Shown piece after piece: positions 16,401 to 30,089 of a stretch of DNA of 64,000 nucleotides. Position 1 is the stretch's first letter. Each line of letters opens with the position of its first letter. The stretch is from Cacajao melanocephalus (lineage: Eukaryota > Chordata > Mammalia > Primates > Pitheciidae). A program made the translations under genes and the position numbers. Location of the stretch: NCBI GenBank assembly GCA_963573385.1, contig CAUYLG010021528.1, positions 1 to 64,000 on the forward strand, given 5' to 3'. Below the pieces are notes generated by a model that was not told the DNA's origin, did no database searches, and worked only from the letters and a program-made list of their open reading frames with translations.

Positions 16401-18679
16401 GGGCACAAGTTGGACTCTAAAACAGGTTGAGTGTGATGCTGTTCTGAGGCTTTCAATAAAGGTTCTTCAAAACCTGGAGTGGGAGAGCATGATTCCTGCT
16501 GGTCAGTGCCTGGGAGTTTTCCTTCTATGGATTCCCTTACTTGAATCTGGAGTTGCCTTAGCTGGTCTCCAATATTCGCATTTTCCTTGCTTTGCTCATC
16601 AAACTGTTCTTGCAAGTGATTATAGTCATCTTTCTGTTGCTTTAGCTCCTCCCTAAGATGTCTTTCTTTCTCCTGTGCCTTTTTAAGAATTGCCTTGCGG
16701 GAGGCTAAGGCTTCTTGCAGCTTCTTTTGAAGTTGCTCCTTTTCTTTTTCAAGGGCCAGTATCTTTTCTTCCAGTTCTGGTTTCCAGGGTTCACCACTAT
16801 CTGTACCAGGTGGACTTACCACCACTGTTTCCTTTACAAGTGCTACAGAGTCCCCATCACCTGCATCCTTGTTACTTGTGGTTAACTTCTGGATAATTGC
16901 TTGCTTTTCACTGATTTTCACTTGGAGCAAATCTATTTGGTTTGTTTTATCTTGCAAGGTCTGATTCATCTGTTTGACCAGAGCCTGTAATTGCTCTTCA
17001 GCTGCCATCTTTTCTTCCAAATTCTTCCTTATATGATCTAGTTCCACTTCTTTCTCAGATATTGTCTGTTTTAAAGAAATTTCTGTTTCTTGGCACTTAG
17101 AAGTCACAGATTTTTCTGAGTATTCTTTGTTTTCTTTATCTTCTTCCACTTCTCCCCTCTCACTCTCACTGAGTGGAATCTCTTTCTTAGATTCATCTTT
17201 CAAGTTGGCTAATTCCTCTTCCAATATACTGACTCTTTGCAGAAGCTCCTTTCTGTTAATAAGAGCTGCCTGGAGCTTTCTCTTTCTCTGTTCACTTTCT
17301 TTCTTCAGAAGGTCTAATTCATGCTGAAGTTCTTCCTTACTTGTTAGTCCTGCTGGACTCATCTCATCATAATTTTGTTTAAGGCCAGAAGCAACTTCAT
17401 TATCTTCTTCCACCTGCTCTTTTTTTGCTTCTTCAGCTCTGGATAATAAATTTAGCTGTTCTTTAAGAGTCTTAATTTCAACCCCAAGAGAAAACTTCTC
17501 TTCATTAAGCTGAACCATTTTCTCAGTCATACTAAAGCTAATTTCTGTCACTTGTTGATCCTTCTCCTCGATGGTTTGTTGGAGGGTTTCCACATCTCTT
17601 TTTTTCTCTAGTAAGAGTTGATCCATTTTTGCTATGTCAAGTTCCTTCTGTGAAAGAGCCAGGGACAGTTCTTCCACCTTATTTGAGATATCCCTGACAC
17701 GTTCTGCCCCCTCAAGCACTTCACTTTCCTTCTTTTGCAGCTGGCTTTGCAGGCTTCTTATCAGTGTACTCTGCTCAGAAAACTGAAGCTGCACATCATC
17801 CAGTTCATTCTGTAGAACTTCAATTTTCACATCTTTAGATTTGGCTTCTATGCTGAGACTGTGGATCTGTTCAGTGAGCAGGTTGTGATGAGTAGTTTGG
17901 CTTTCATAGTCAAGTCTTCTTTGCCTTTCTGCTTCTGCAAGGTTCATTTCCAGTTGCTTTACCTGAGCCCTCAATTCTGTTACTATGCTAAGTTCCTTCA
18001 CCTGAGAAAGAAGCCGGTCTCTTTCTTCAGACAAAGCAGTGAATGCACTGCTGGTGGTGTCAGCATTTTTCTTAAACTCCTCAATTAACTGTGTTAGGTT
18101 GCTAATTTCCTTAGCTTTCTCATCTAAATTATTCTCATAGATTTCTTGTGCTTTATGAAAGTTTAGCTCAAGCTCCAAAATTTGACTTTTTAACCTTTCC
18201 AACTCATTCTGATGACACTGACCAGTATCTGATACAGCAGAAAGGGATTTATCACCATCTTGCTTTGTTGATTGCAATTCTCCTCCAGCATAATTTAAAG
18301 ATACTTCCTCAGATATTCTATTTTGATGTTCAGTGCTCTCCTGTTCTTTTTCAACTGCTGAAAGACTGCTCTCTTCATTTGGCATTAAGGGAAAATCTTG
18401 CCCTGTATCTTCAGGAAATACTTTCATTTTAATTGGAGCTATTCCCTCACCCTCCATCTGTTTCATTTCTTTCTGGTCAAGGACCTCATAATCCCCTTCC
18501 TCAGCCCTTTTTCCCTGGAGCTGTAATTTAAGAAATGCAATTTCCTCTTGAGCTTCTTTCATTTCCAACAATAAAACTGATAATTCTTTATGTTTCTGAG
18601 AAAATGTGTTCTCTAGAACATCTTGTCCAATTTCCTCGGTAAAAGAGCTCTTCTTGTTGGTAATATCAACAATGCTGAT
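13491..18679 (-). CDS. GOLGB1: GOLGB1 giant coding exon 12, residues 534-2262
   Basis: This single 5,189-nt exon is open throughout and encodes 1,729 complete codons plus two bases. The acceptor is AAATAG and the donor is AG|GTAAAT. It makes the central rod of giantin: almost unbroken coiled coil rich in Glu, Lys, Gln and Leu, with short less-charged breaks, for instance around SCSPTPGFEEPL and near SVPSENSANPDVSEN. Three related blocks built around (K/R)KLQxAL...RK occur near residues 1001, 1186 and 1491. The first SMSSLQ-DRDR block occurs near 2201. An exon this large in a mammalian gene is unusual and is a known mark of giantin. No stop or frameshift is seen. Confidence 0.97.
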
Positions 18680-19593
18680 CTATTTTTTAAAAAGAAAAAA
18701 AAAAGCTTTAATCAAATGTTTTATAATATTTAAAAAATAGCTCAACTAAAAACTTGTATTTCATCTTCCAAAACCTCAGACTTTTTAGTCAAAACCTCCT
18801 TTGTACCATAACACTGCTAAATCATTTTAAAATCAGTTTGTATCTCCCAACTGGACCTTCAAGGGCACTCTGCCAATCCTGCACTGAAGTCAAGCCACAT
18901 TCATAAGACGTAAGGAAACCTGGAATTCACTTTCTAGATACTCCTTACATGAGAAGCTGTTTTTTTCTTCAGAATAAAACTCCTAATTGATTATTTTTAA
19001 AAAAATGTAAGCAGATACTTTTGTTAGGAAGCCACATTATTCCTCAAGGGCATGTATGATTCTATCACTGAATTACTGATTAAAAGAACACAGCTAACTA
19101 AGCACAATACAGATAACAATAATCTTAAATCAACAGAATTATACTAAGCAACCATATATTTCTTATAGTAATTTTCAGATTATAAAAAGCATCATTCTCC
19201 AAAGATCCCTTTGTATTTCATCTTAGTAAAACTGTGCCAATTGTGGGGAAAGAGGCCCAATAAATCTTATCTAATCTCTTCACTGAGAAACTTTTCTGAG
19301 ATGAAAAAAGAAGTTGAGATAGATGATAACCCAGTAAAAAAATGGGGTTATCAAATCCTAAATAAGTAGTTACTGTATTTATGTTGCTTTAGGACAGTGA
19401 ATTCCAACATTCAGAAACAAGTAACAATAAATGAGATGTAATAACCATTATGAATCTCTTAAACAGATCTTACTTATTCTATAGGTAATATATTTCTCTG
19501 GCAACACTAGAAAATTATAGACATGTTTTGATATGAAGCTACCTTCTCTTAATCTAGTTCATGTTCTGGTTATATTAAGAATATATCACTTAC
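18680..19593 (-). other. GOLGB1 intron 11 (914 nt)
   Basis: AT-rich intron sequence without a recognised repeat or gene. It ends at the strong GTAAGT donor of exon 11. Confidence 0.8.
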
Positions 19594-19667
19594 CTGACTG
19601 ATTTCTCTATCTGCCTCCCCAGTTCTATTCTGAGCCTCCAGGAGAGTAATCTGAGAAGATAGTTTTT
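19594..19667 (-). CDS. GOLGB1: GOLGB1 coding exon 11, residues 509-533
   Basis: This is the smallest coding exon in the window, 74 nt, with acceptor CTTTCAG and a strong donor CAG|GTAAGT. It completes the split Glu codon and encodes KLSSQITLLEAQNRTGEADR followed by EISQ. It leaves phase 0. The next exon opens ISIVDI, so the joined sequence EISQISIVDI matches the equivalent stretch of giantin with small changes from human as I remember it. Confidence 0.93.
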
Positions 19668-22268
19668 CTGAAAGTCACAAAACAAATATCTTTAGAAGAT
19701 ATATGTGCAGTGTGTGAAAAAACAAAACTGCATATGAAGTTATTTAAGATGCATGAAATAATTTTTAAAAACAAACAAAATAGTTTGGGAGAGGTAAAAG
19801 CCTTATTAAAATAAAGAAGTGGCAAGAGAATATGATTAGATGAGATATAAGATCGAACAGTACTAGGTAATGATAATGAACTTGAGTAAAGTATACTAAA
19901 TAGTGGAAGGTTTGAAAGGAGAAGGATGCCAGGGCATAGGACATAAAGCAGCTATTTCTGTGGCATAATATGGAACTTCTAGGACAATACATATAATTTA
20001 TCCATAATCCTACTGTGTTTGTAATGTATATTTTGCATTAATATAGCACTTACAATATTCTTCAATGTTCATAAAGATATCAAATTTTAGCACTAAAAGG
20101 GAGCTATCCAATCTCCTCAATGATCATATTAGGAAACAAAGAAATGACATGACCCAAAAGGTTATGCAGCTAGTTTAGAGAGCTGGGATTATAATCCAGG
20201 TCGTTTAAGTTTTAACCCAAGTTCTATTACAATGTGTATATATTGAGCATTGATATCAATAACCTCAAAAAGCTTATATTCTTTCTGAGAAGCTAAAACA
20301 GATACACCAAAGGAAAAAATATATACATTTTTTACACTGTATCCAAATGTCTTAATGTGACCCACAGGAACCCTCATGCTTTGACCTTACTAATTCTCCA
20401 AACTCCTCTTCTTGTACTGTCCCCTTTTCATTCACTCTGCTACAAACACTGGCCTGTTTTCTCTTCTGCAAACTTATCAAGTTCATTCATACCTGAGGAC
20501 ATTTGTACTGCTTTTTTCTCTGCATGGAATGTTCTTTGCTTAGCCTCTTTGCATGACTGTTCCGTTTTCATCATTCAGGTTTTAAGTCCTCAGAGAGGCC
20601 TACTCCTACTACTCTAATTCTGCCTTCCTCTTCTCCAAGGCATTTGAAATGCCCTGTTTTATTTTTAGACTAATACTTATAATTCTCCGAAATTTCCTTA
20701 TGTGTATAGAGAGGTTTGTAGTCTGTCTTCCCCTCTAATATGTTCATAGCTACATCCCCAGCATCTAGAATAGTGCCTGGCACATAGGAAAGGCACCATA
20801 GATGAGGCAAGTGAATTCAAGACAGTATATAATATATTCATACATTTCACAAGATTACTTGAAAAAGGGATACAGTTTTAGAAATGTCAGTGCAAAAGGT
20901 AAGTTGAAAAGAACATGACATATAAAGTAAAAGTAATCTATAAGGCCAGACACAAAAACTAATACAGAAAACCTTAAGGCCAGTGATCCTTGCAGGAAAG
21001 AGCAAAGGAAAAGAACTCATATAACACCTTCAAACCATATGAAGCCACATGAACAGGATAGAGACTGTTTGCAAAACTGCAAAATAAGCATCATGGATAA
21101 GGCCTCAAAGGAGTGCTCTGAATGGTTTAAATAATGAGCTGAATTTGTGGTGTTCTTTACTTATTAGCAATAGTGGGAATCATCTAATATAAGTGCATAA
21201 GCCTCCATTGAGATCTAAGCGGAAACCTGTAAAATGGTTGAGTTAGAAATATTGGCGCTAGAGTTTAATACAAGTTTTACAACCTTTACTTCCTATTCAT
21301 TCTCATTCCTAGATGATAAAGCAAAGTAGTCAGTTAACCCAAGATGAATTTGATCAAGAAACCATTAACTATACGCTACTAAATTCATGAAGTCCAAATG
21401 AAGCACATGATGAGTGAAAAGAAACACGTCTTCATTCTCACTAACAATTCACACACAGTCCAACAGGATAAAATGCTAAGTTCAGTTTAATCCAGCAAAA
21501 CTTTATTCAGTAGCCATTATTTGCCAGGTAGTATACTAGTTTTGGGTAAAGCAAAGATGGAAAAAAGTAGCCCCTGCCCTTGAAGAGCTTATATTTAAAC
21601 TTTGAAGAACTTATAATATAGTAAAAAAAAGACAAACATATAAACAGATCATTTAATACAATGTTAAAGTTATATAAGGATGTTATGGAAGCTCAAAAAA
21701 ATCATTCAACCCAACTTTTGGGGATCAGTACCAAATTCCTGAAAAAGATAATGCGCTAGTCAAGGCCTGAAAGATGAATAAGAATCACCCAGACTAAAGG
21801 AAAGGAGCAGGATTCTAAGCAGGGTACAGCATGAGCATAAACCACTCACTCACAAAATAGTTTCTACCTTTAAACCTTTATACTAATCTCTATTACCTCA
21901 TCCCACAAATTTATTACCAGAATGTCCTTTCTTCATTTTACTTATTTTAAAAATCATCTTATTAAGGTCCTGTTTAAGCCATACTTCCTATAGGATACCA
22001 TGACCACTCCAAAATGATTATGAGTTATAAAGAAATCCTGCAGCATGTATAGTCCATATTGTAAAATGTTATACATATGTAAACACTGATACTATCCTCT
22101 AATTATATAATGTACATTAATTTTATCTTTGGTAGTTACCAGCTCTACTATCTAAATCTTTATTATCATGGAATCAGATAATTCTACATGTTATACATAA
22201 ATAGTGATAAAAGTAGAGGCACTTGTGGGATAAGAAGACAGAGAATTATGGTTTTCTTTTATACATAC
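19668..22268 (-). other. GOLGB1 intron 10 (2.6 kb)
   Basis: It has no Alu. Two old fragments are suggested: about 20,040-20,205 reads like a MIR-type element in antisense (GCAGCTAGT, AGAGCTGGGATT), and 20,700-20,812 has the L2 3' end phrase ATAGTGCCTGGCACATAG. The stretch 21,490-21,840 looks like an L2-type remnant (ATTTGCCAGGTAGTATACTA). The rest is unassigned. Confidence 0.6.
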
Positions 22269-22383
22269 CATTCTCAGCTTTCAGCTCCTCCAGCTCTATA
22301 GAACTAAGGAGCAAGGCTCCCTTTTCATTCTCTAGTTCTACCACTCTCTTCTGCAAAGAAGCAATATTCTCCTCAGTGACTGC
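22269..22383 (-). CDS. GOLGB1: GOLGB1 coding exon 10, residues 471-508
   Basis: This 115-nt exon with acceptor ATTTAG and donor G|GTATGT encodes AVTEENIASLQKRVVELENE, then KGALLLSSIELEELKAEN, plus one base (phase 1). The coiled coil restarts here after the hinge in exon 9. It lies alone between introns of 7.6 and 2.6 kb and is too short to appear as a plain open frame. The splice phases and the match to giantin make it secure. Confidence 0.93.
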
Positions 22384-23345
22384 CTAAATTATAGAAAGAC
22401 AACAAATTAATCATTCTCCAGTAGAAAATTCTCACACTAAATGCCCAGATAGCCTCCAGCATTTTTGTCTTCTAAAAGTTCTCCAGCCATGAAAATACTT
22501 TAAAAATAACATTTACTTATCTGCCTAGGTAATCTTTGAAGAAAAGAAATAAAATATTTCACACAAATATCAAGTTCATTGGCTTTTAAATTTAAGACTG
22601 AAGCCTGGATTACAAAGATAGAAATCCCAAGTCTACAGGATAAGAAAGAACATTTTCAGGTTCACAAACAAATAACATTAAAAGATTAGATTAATGCCAC
22701 CAAGTAAATGGTCTCTCTCCTGAAGGAGAATGAACATGAAGAGAGGTTCCACAAAGAGGAACAGAGGCAAAAGAATATGTACCTCTTAAGAAGGAAAGAA
22801 GATTTATAACTTTTTTTTTCCAAGTATAATAAAAATTCCCTTGGCTTAATTTACATATCCAGAATTTTCGGTTTTCCTTTGGACAGGCATGTATCTAATT
22901 ACACCACATGTTTAGTTTTATGTATGTGATAAATATTCTCCATGGTTATATATTATTCTCCATGGTTATTATTCTATTAAATTTTCATACAATTGTAGAA
23001 TTTTTAAGCCATGAGGATCTTTACAGCATACTTGACCCAAAATCTTCATTTGATGTTTAAAAGAAATAGCAAGAGATGAATTTAGGGTTACTATGGCTTT
23101 TATCCTGAGGGAAGTTCCCAATTTGCATTATACACGGCAAGTAAAACTCTAATAGAATAGCCACAGATATTTCTGGTTCAAAGAATGAGAAGATTGATTT
23201 TGGGACAAACACAGCTGCCAAGATGTGAGGAGAGAGATCAGAGAGAAGAAAAAGAGTATTAGAAAGTAGAAGCCCTGAATTCTATGTATAAACTTAGCTG
23301 AAATTTCTGGCTTAACAATAGCACTATGTATTTGTTGGGCTGATT

Positions 23346-23505
23346 CAAAGCAGCCCAGCTATTCAGGAAGCTGAAGTGAGAGGACTGCTGGAGCCAGGGA
23401 AGCTAAGGCTGCAGTGAGCTGTGATCATGTCACTGCACTCCAGCCTGGGTGAGAGAACAAGACCCTGTTTCAAAAAACAAACAAACAAACAAACAAAACC
23501 CCCCC
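23346..23505 (+). repeat. Alu right arm with (CAAA)n tail
   Basis: It begins at CAGCCCAGCTATTCAGGAAG and has the right-arm phrase CACTGCACTCCAGCCTGGGT, followed by (CAAA)n and C6. Confidence 0.9.
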
Positions 23506-25382
23506 TTAAACTGTATACTTTAAATGTATACATATTATTGTATGTCAAGTATATCTTTAATAGAGCTGTTTAAAAGGAAAAACTGTCCACCAATAAATGA
23601 AAATTAAAATCAAGAAACTTCTAATTATCAAATAGAAGGCAGGAAAAAAGAAGAAGATAAAACAGAGGGGAAAAAACAGAAAGCAAAATGATAGACCTAA
23701 ATCCAATGACATCAACACTTACAATAAAAGGACTAAGCACTCCAATTACAAAGCAGAGGACAGAAGAAATAAAAAAGTATAACCCAACTATATGCTGCCT
23801 TCAAGACATTCACTTTAAAGAAAGACATAAGTTGAAAGTAAAAGGATAGAAAATAATATATCATTCAAGCAATAAACATAAGAATACTGGAATTCTTTTA
23901 TTAATGACAGATACAGAGAAATGTAAATAAAGAAGTATTACTAGAGATAGAGTAACATTTTGTAAATGAAAAAAATCTCTGTTATTAAGTACATACACAT
24001 TTATCTTTGAGATAAATTACCAAAAAGCAAATTACCAAATTTGCTTCCAATTACCAAAAAGCAAAAAACAACTAAATTAAAAGGAGAAATAGACAATTCC
24101 ACAGTCAAAGTTGGAGATTTCAACCCCCTCTTAGCAAATGTTTTGATAAGCAGACAAAAATCAAAGACAAAGATAACCTGAACAATACTATGATTTAAGT
24201 GCTATCTGTAGAACACTACATCCAATAACTACAGAATACACACTATTTGCAGTGTACAAGATGTGTTCACCAAGACACTATATGCTGTCATAAAATTTCA
24301 AAGTGTCAATAAATTTCAAAGGATTGAAATCATATAAAACATATTCTCTGATCATAATGAAATATTAGAAATCAATAATAAGATATCTAGAAATAAAACC
24401 AAATATCTGGATATTCTACAACATGCTTATTTAGAACACACTTCTAAATAATCCATGGTCAATGAAAAAATCGTAGGGAAACTCAGAAAAATCTTCAAAA
24501 ACTGAAATGAGTAAAAAACTACAACATAACAAGCTGTGCTTAGAGGGAACTGTGTTAACTTTAAATGTTCATGAGAAAAGAAGACCTGAAATCTTTGAAA
24601 TAAAGTTTCACCTTAAGAAACTATAAAAAGAAAAGCAAAGTAAGTGGAAAGCAATACTAAACAGTAGAAATCAATGAAAATGAAAATAATCAGCAAGAGA
24701 GAAAATTAACAAGGCCAAAAGTGGTTCTTTGAAAAGACTGGGGGAAAAAGTTGAATAAATTCTAGGTAGACTGATTAAGAAAATGCACAAATTTACAACA
24801 GTAGGGATCAGAGCTTACAGGCATTAAAAGGATAAAAAGTAATACTGTAACCAACATTATAACAAAAATAGAACATCTTCAATGAAATGGACCTAACTAA
24901 AAAAACAAACAAACAAACAAAAAAATCCAAACAAACCAAAACTGGCACAAAGTGAAAAAGACAATCTTATTAGCCTTGTATCTGTAAAGGAAATTCAATT
25001 TATTATCAAAAACATTCCTAAAACTCCAGACTCAGATGGTTTCATTGGTGAATTCTTTAAAAAAAATTTTTTTTAATTATTTTCAAAGAAAAAAATAATA
25101 CCAATCACAAACTCTCATAAAATAGAAAAAAAGAAAACACTCTCAGAAAATAGAAGAAAAGGGAACATATTATGAGGCTGCCATACCCTTAATACCAAAA
25201 CCTGATAAAGATATTATAAAACAAGAAAACTGTAGGCTGATATCCTTCATAAATATGAATATAAAAATCATTCACAAAATATTAGCAAATCAAATTCAGT
25301 TATATAGAAAAAGGGTAATACAGTTGACTCTTGAACATGGGTTTGAATTACATGAGTTCACTTATATGCAGATTTTTTTTCA

Positions 25383-25730
<348 letters not shown>

Positions 25731-26030
25731 GGCCAGGCACAGTGGCTTATGCCTGTAATGTCAGCACTTTGGGAGGCAGAGGCAGGAAGATCAGCTATGG
25801 TCAGAAGTTTTAGACCAGCCTGGCCAACATGGCAAAACCCCATCACGATTAAAAATAACAAAAATTAGCTGGATGTGGTGGCAGGTGCCTGTAGTTCCAG
25901 CTATTCAGGAGGCTGAAGCAGGAGAATCGCTTAAACCCAGGAGGTGGATGTTGCAGTGAGCCAAGATCGCACCACTATACTCCAGCCTGGGCAACAGAGT
26001 TAAACTCCATCTCAAAAAAATAAATAAATA
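25731..26030 (+). repeat. Alu, second of the pair
   Basis: It starts GGCCAGGCACAGTGGCTTAT right in the A tail of the previous Alu, in the same direction. Confidence 0.93.
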
Positions 26031-27593
26031 TAAAATTTTTTGGAGGTTTGCTAAAACTTGACATTTGTTATTACTCATAGAAGAACCACATAGCCTAGAA
26101 ATATCAAAAAAATTAAGAGAGTTTATTTAAAAAATTAAGAAAAAAATTAAGAAATATAAAAAAAAAAACTAAGAAAAAATTTCCTCTATCAGATTGAGGA
26201 CGGTCTGATATACGAAATTTATAAAAAACCTAAAACTACTATCACAGCCAATGGTAAATTATGGAGTACTTTCCCCTAAGATTAGAAACAATGCAAGAAG
26301 ATCCAGTCTCACCACTTCTATTAAACAGTATACTGAAGGCATATAAATTAGAAAGAAGTAAAATTTGTCTTTATTTTCAGATGACATGATTGCTTACATA
26401 GAAAATCCTAAAGAATCTATAAAAAGAGACTAGAGCCAATAAAATTAATTTGTTTATCAAGGTCACAGAATATAAGGCTAATAAAATTCAATTGTATAGT
26501 TACATATTAGCATATATTGGAAAATGTAATAAAAATAATTCCATCTACAATAGTATCAAAAATATTAACTACTTCAGAATAAATGTTATAATGTGCACAC
26601 CTTCTCCAATGAAAACTACAAAACACTGCTGAAAGAAATTAAAGATCTAAATAAATGGAGATACATACTATATTCATAGATTTAAAAGTTCAGCAGTGTT
26701 AAGATGTCAGTTCTCCCTAAATTGATCAACAGATTCCACACAATGACAATTCAAAATCTCATCTGTCTTTTTTAAAAAAGTAGAATTTGAGAAGCTGGTT
26801 TTATAATTTATGCAGAAAAGACTTGGAATAATCAGAGCAACCTTGAAAAGAACAAAGTTAGAGGACTTCTATTAATACTTGACTTCAAGACTAATGACAA
26901 ACTACAATAATGAAGACTGTGATACTGGCATAGGGACTGACAAACAGATCGATATAACAGAGCAGAAAATTCAGAAATGGACATATTAGTCTTTGATTTT
27001 CAACAAAGGTACCAAGAGAATCCAATGAGGAAAGTAGAGTCTCTTTAAGAAATGGTGCTAAAACAACTAAATATCCATATGCAAAAAAACAAAACAACTT
27101 GACCTTTACCTTACGACACACACAAAATTTCATTTGAGATTCAGAGACTTCATGTGAAAATTAAAACCATAAAGCTTGTGGAAGAAAGCATAAGAGAATA
27201 TCTTCATGAATTGGGGCTAAGAAAGGTTTCATAGACAGGGCACACAAAAAAAATGATAAATAATTAAGTTCATCAAAATTTAAAAGTGTGTGCTAATAAA
27301 AAGATATCATGATGAAAATGAAAAATCAAGCCACAGCATGGGAGAAAATATTCACCAAACATATATGATAATAGATTGACATTCAGAACATATAAGAATT
27401 CCTACTTGATAATAAAAAGACAACTCAATTTTCAGAATAAGGAAATATGTAAACAGACACCTCACCAACACAAGGTATACATATGGCTAAGAATCTCAAG
27501 AAAAAATGTTCAACATAATTTGTCATCAGGGAAATGCAAACTTAAACCACAATGAAATACCACTACATACCCATTAGAATGGCTAAAATGTTT

Positions 27594-27726
27594 GTTTGTT
27601 TGTTTTTTTAAAGATGGAGTTTCACCATGATGGCCAGGCTGGTCTTAAACTCCTGACCTCAGGTGATCCACCCACCTCGGCCTCCCAAAGTGCTAGGATT
27701 ACAGGCGTGAGCCACCGCACCCAGCC
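27594..27726 (-). repeat. Alu left-arm fragment with 15-bp target duplication
   Basis: An antisense left monomer. It is flanked by ATGGCTAAAATGTTT at 27,579-27,593 and 27,727-27,741. Confidence 0.93.
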
Positions 27727-27821
27727 ATGGCTAAAATGTTTTAAAACCGACACCACCAAATCTTGGAGAAGATGTGGAACTCTCATATATTTTAGGTGGG
27801 AGTCTAAAATAGTACAACCAC

Positions 27822-28190
<369 letters not shown>

Positions 28191-28256
28191 TCAACTAGTA
28201 TTTACTGAAGATAAATGAAAACATATGTCCACATAAATACTTACATGAGAATGTTC

Positions 28257-28431
<175 letters not shown>

Positions 28432-29973
28432 GAGAATGTTCCTAGCAGCTTAATTCATAATAGTCAAAACATGAAAAGCCCAGGTGTCCATCAACAGGAA
28501 AATGCAGTACATCATGCAAAAGGAAAATATAGCATATTCATAAAACAAAATACTTCTCAGCAATATAAAAGAATAAATAATAATACATGCACAATATGGA
28601 TGAATCTCCAAATATGCTGAGTAAAAGAAGCTTTACATGTAAGAGGACATATTGTATGGTAAATTTATACGATGTTGTAAAACAGGCAAAATTAATCTAT
28701 GGTGAAAAATCAGTAGTTGTCTCTGAAGGGGAAAGATGAGGATGACTGTAAAGGGGTATAAGGATAGTTTGTAAGGTGATGGTAATGTGATATATCTTGA
28801 ACAGGGGTTTGGGTAACAAAGGTGCATACATTTGACAAAACTCAAGGAATAGTATACTTAAGATCTGTGCATTTAAATGTTAGTAAATCTTACCTCAAAA
28901 AAAAATAACAATTATAAATAAATATTGAAATATAGTCAATGATATGAATGCTGACATATTTAGAGAGAAATGTACTGATGTCCAAAACTTACTGTGAAAT
29001 ATATTAAATATTTAAGATGAACTGATGAATGGGCAGAGGGATGAATAAATAGATAGGCATTTGATAAAGCAAACATGTTAAAATGTCAATGATAGAATTC
29101 AGATAGTGGGTATACAGATGTCCACTATAAAACTCTTTCATCTTATTTGAATGGCTGGAAAATGTCTTAACAAAACATTAGAGGAAAAAGTCTAGAATGG
29201 GAGAATAGAAGAGATTAGAAAGCCTAGATGCTAGAAACCAAGAAGCAAAAATTTTTATCAGTGCACAGTACGGCGCAGGAAACATAGGACTCTGCTGACC
29301 AACAAGTCTGTGAGTTTGGAAGGGTATAATCTCACAATGGAGATGAATCTAGTTATCCCAACTTGACATTAGTCAATTAAGAACATCAAACTAACTATCT
29401 TTGTTTTGATACTCAGGCTCAATCAGCCTGAATCCGCCTTCATTGATTATAATCCAGCTTTCTACAGAGATTTTTGTAGAAGAAAGAGAGACTATATTGG
29501 CCAATCAGAAGCTACTTCGCCATTTTTTTTTTACTGTTAATTAAGGGGAACAATATGATTTCCATAGTAGACTTTTAAGTTTGATTAGACTGATTCATGT
29601 TCACTAAATCTGATCAAATCTTAGTTTACCCACCCCCCCCAAAAAAAAGACTTCTGAATTGGGAAAATTAACTATAAAAGCAAAAGCAATGATTCATCTC
29701 CAATACAAATTGTTAAGACCTTAAAATCAGAAAGGCTTCTGAGATCGTTCTACTTGTTATCTATTATTTTTTCATTCTCTATTGTTGAAACCCTGCATTA
29801 ATGCCTTTCATGATTCCTTTCAAATAGAATTGTCCTCAAAAAAGTATTTTGTCAGGCAGAAAAAAAACAGAAGGTTTATACAGCTCTCTGGAATAAATCC
29901 TCATTAGAGCACTGAAGTACAGATACAGCAAAGACAAATAGTTAACATTCATAAGAACGTCACATTTAATTAC

Positions 29974-30089
29974 CTGTGTGCCCTCATTATAAACATCTGG
30001 GAAAGAAGTCTGAGATGCTGTTTCATGTTGCTGCAAGGGTGGTTTATTTAGAAACTGGCTAATTTCTTTGGATTTTTGCTGGAGTTGAT
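29974..30089 (-). CDS. GOLGB1: GOLGB1 coding exon 9, residues 432-470
   Basis: This 116-nt exon begins in phase 1 (AT completes a GAT Asp codon) and ends in phase 0 at CAG|GTAATT. It encodes QLQQKSKEISQFLNKPPLQQ, then HETASQTSFPDVYNEGTQ. The PP and the Ser/Thr-rich tail interrupt the coiled coil and form a likely hinge at the end of the p115-binding part of giantin. Reading through the donor quickly meets a stop in the intron, so the splice is required. The 7,590-nt intron that follows holds the nested repeat stack. Confidence 0.94.

Noticed and set aside
13598..18432. Open frames on the plus strand opposite the giant exon
   Set aside because: They are shadows of the Lys/Glu/Gln-rich coding strand, lack a conserved domain, and the minus-strand frame is clearly giantin.
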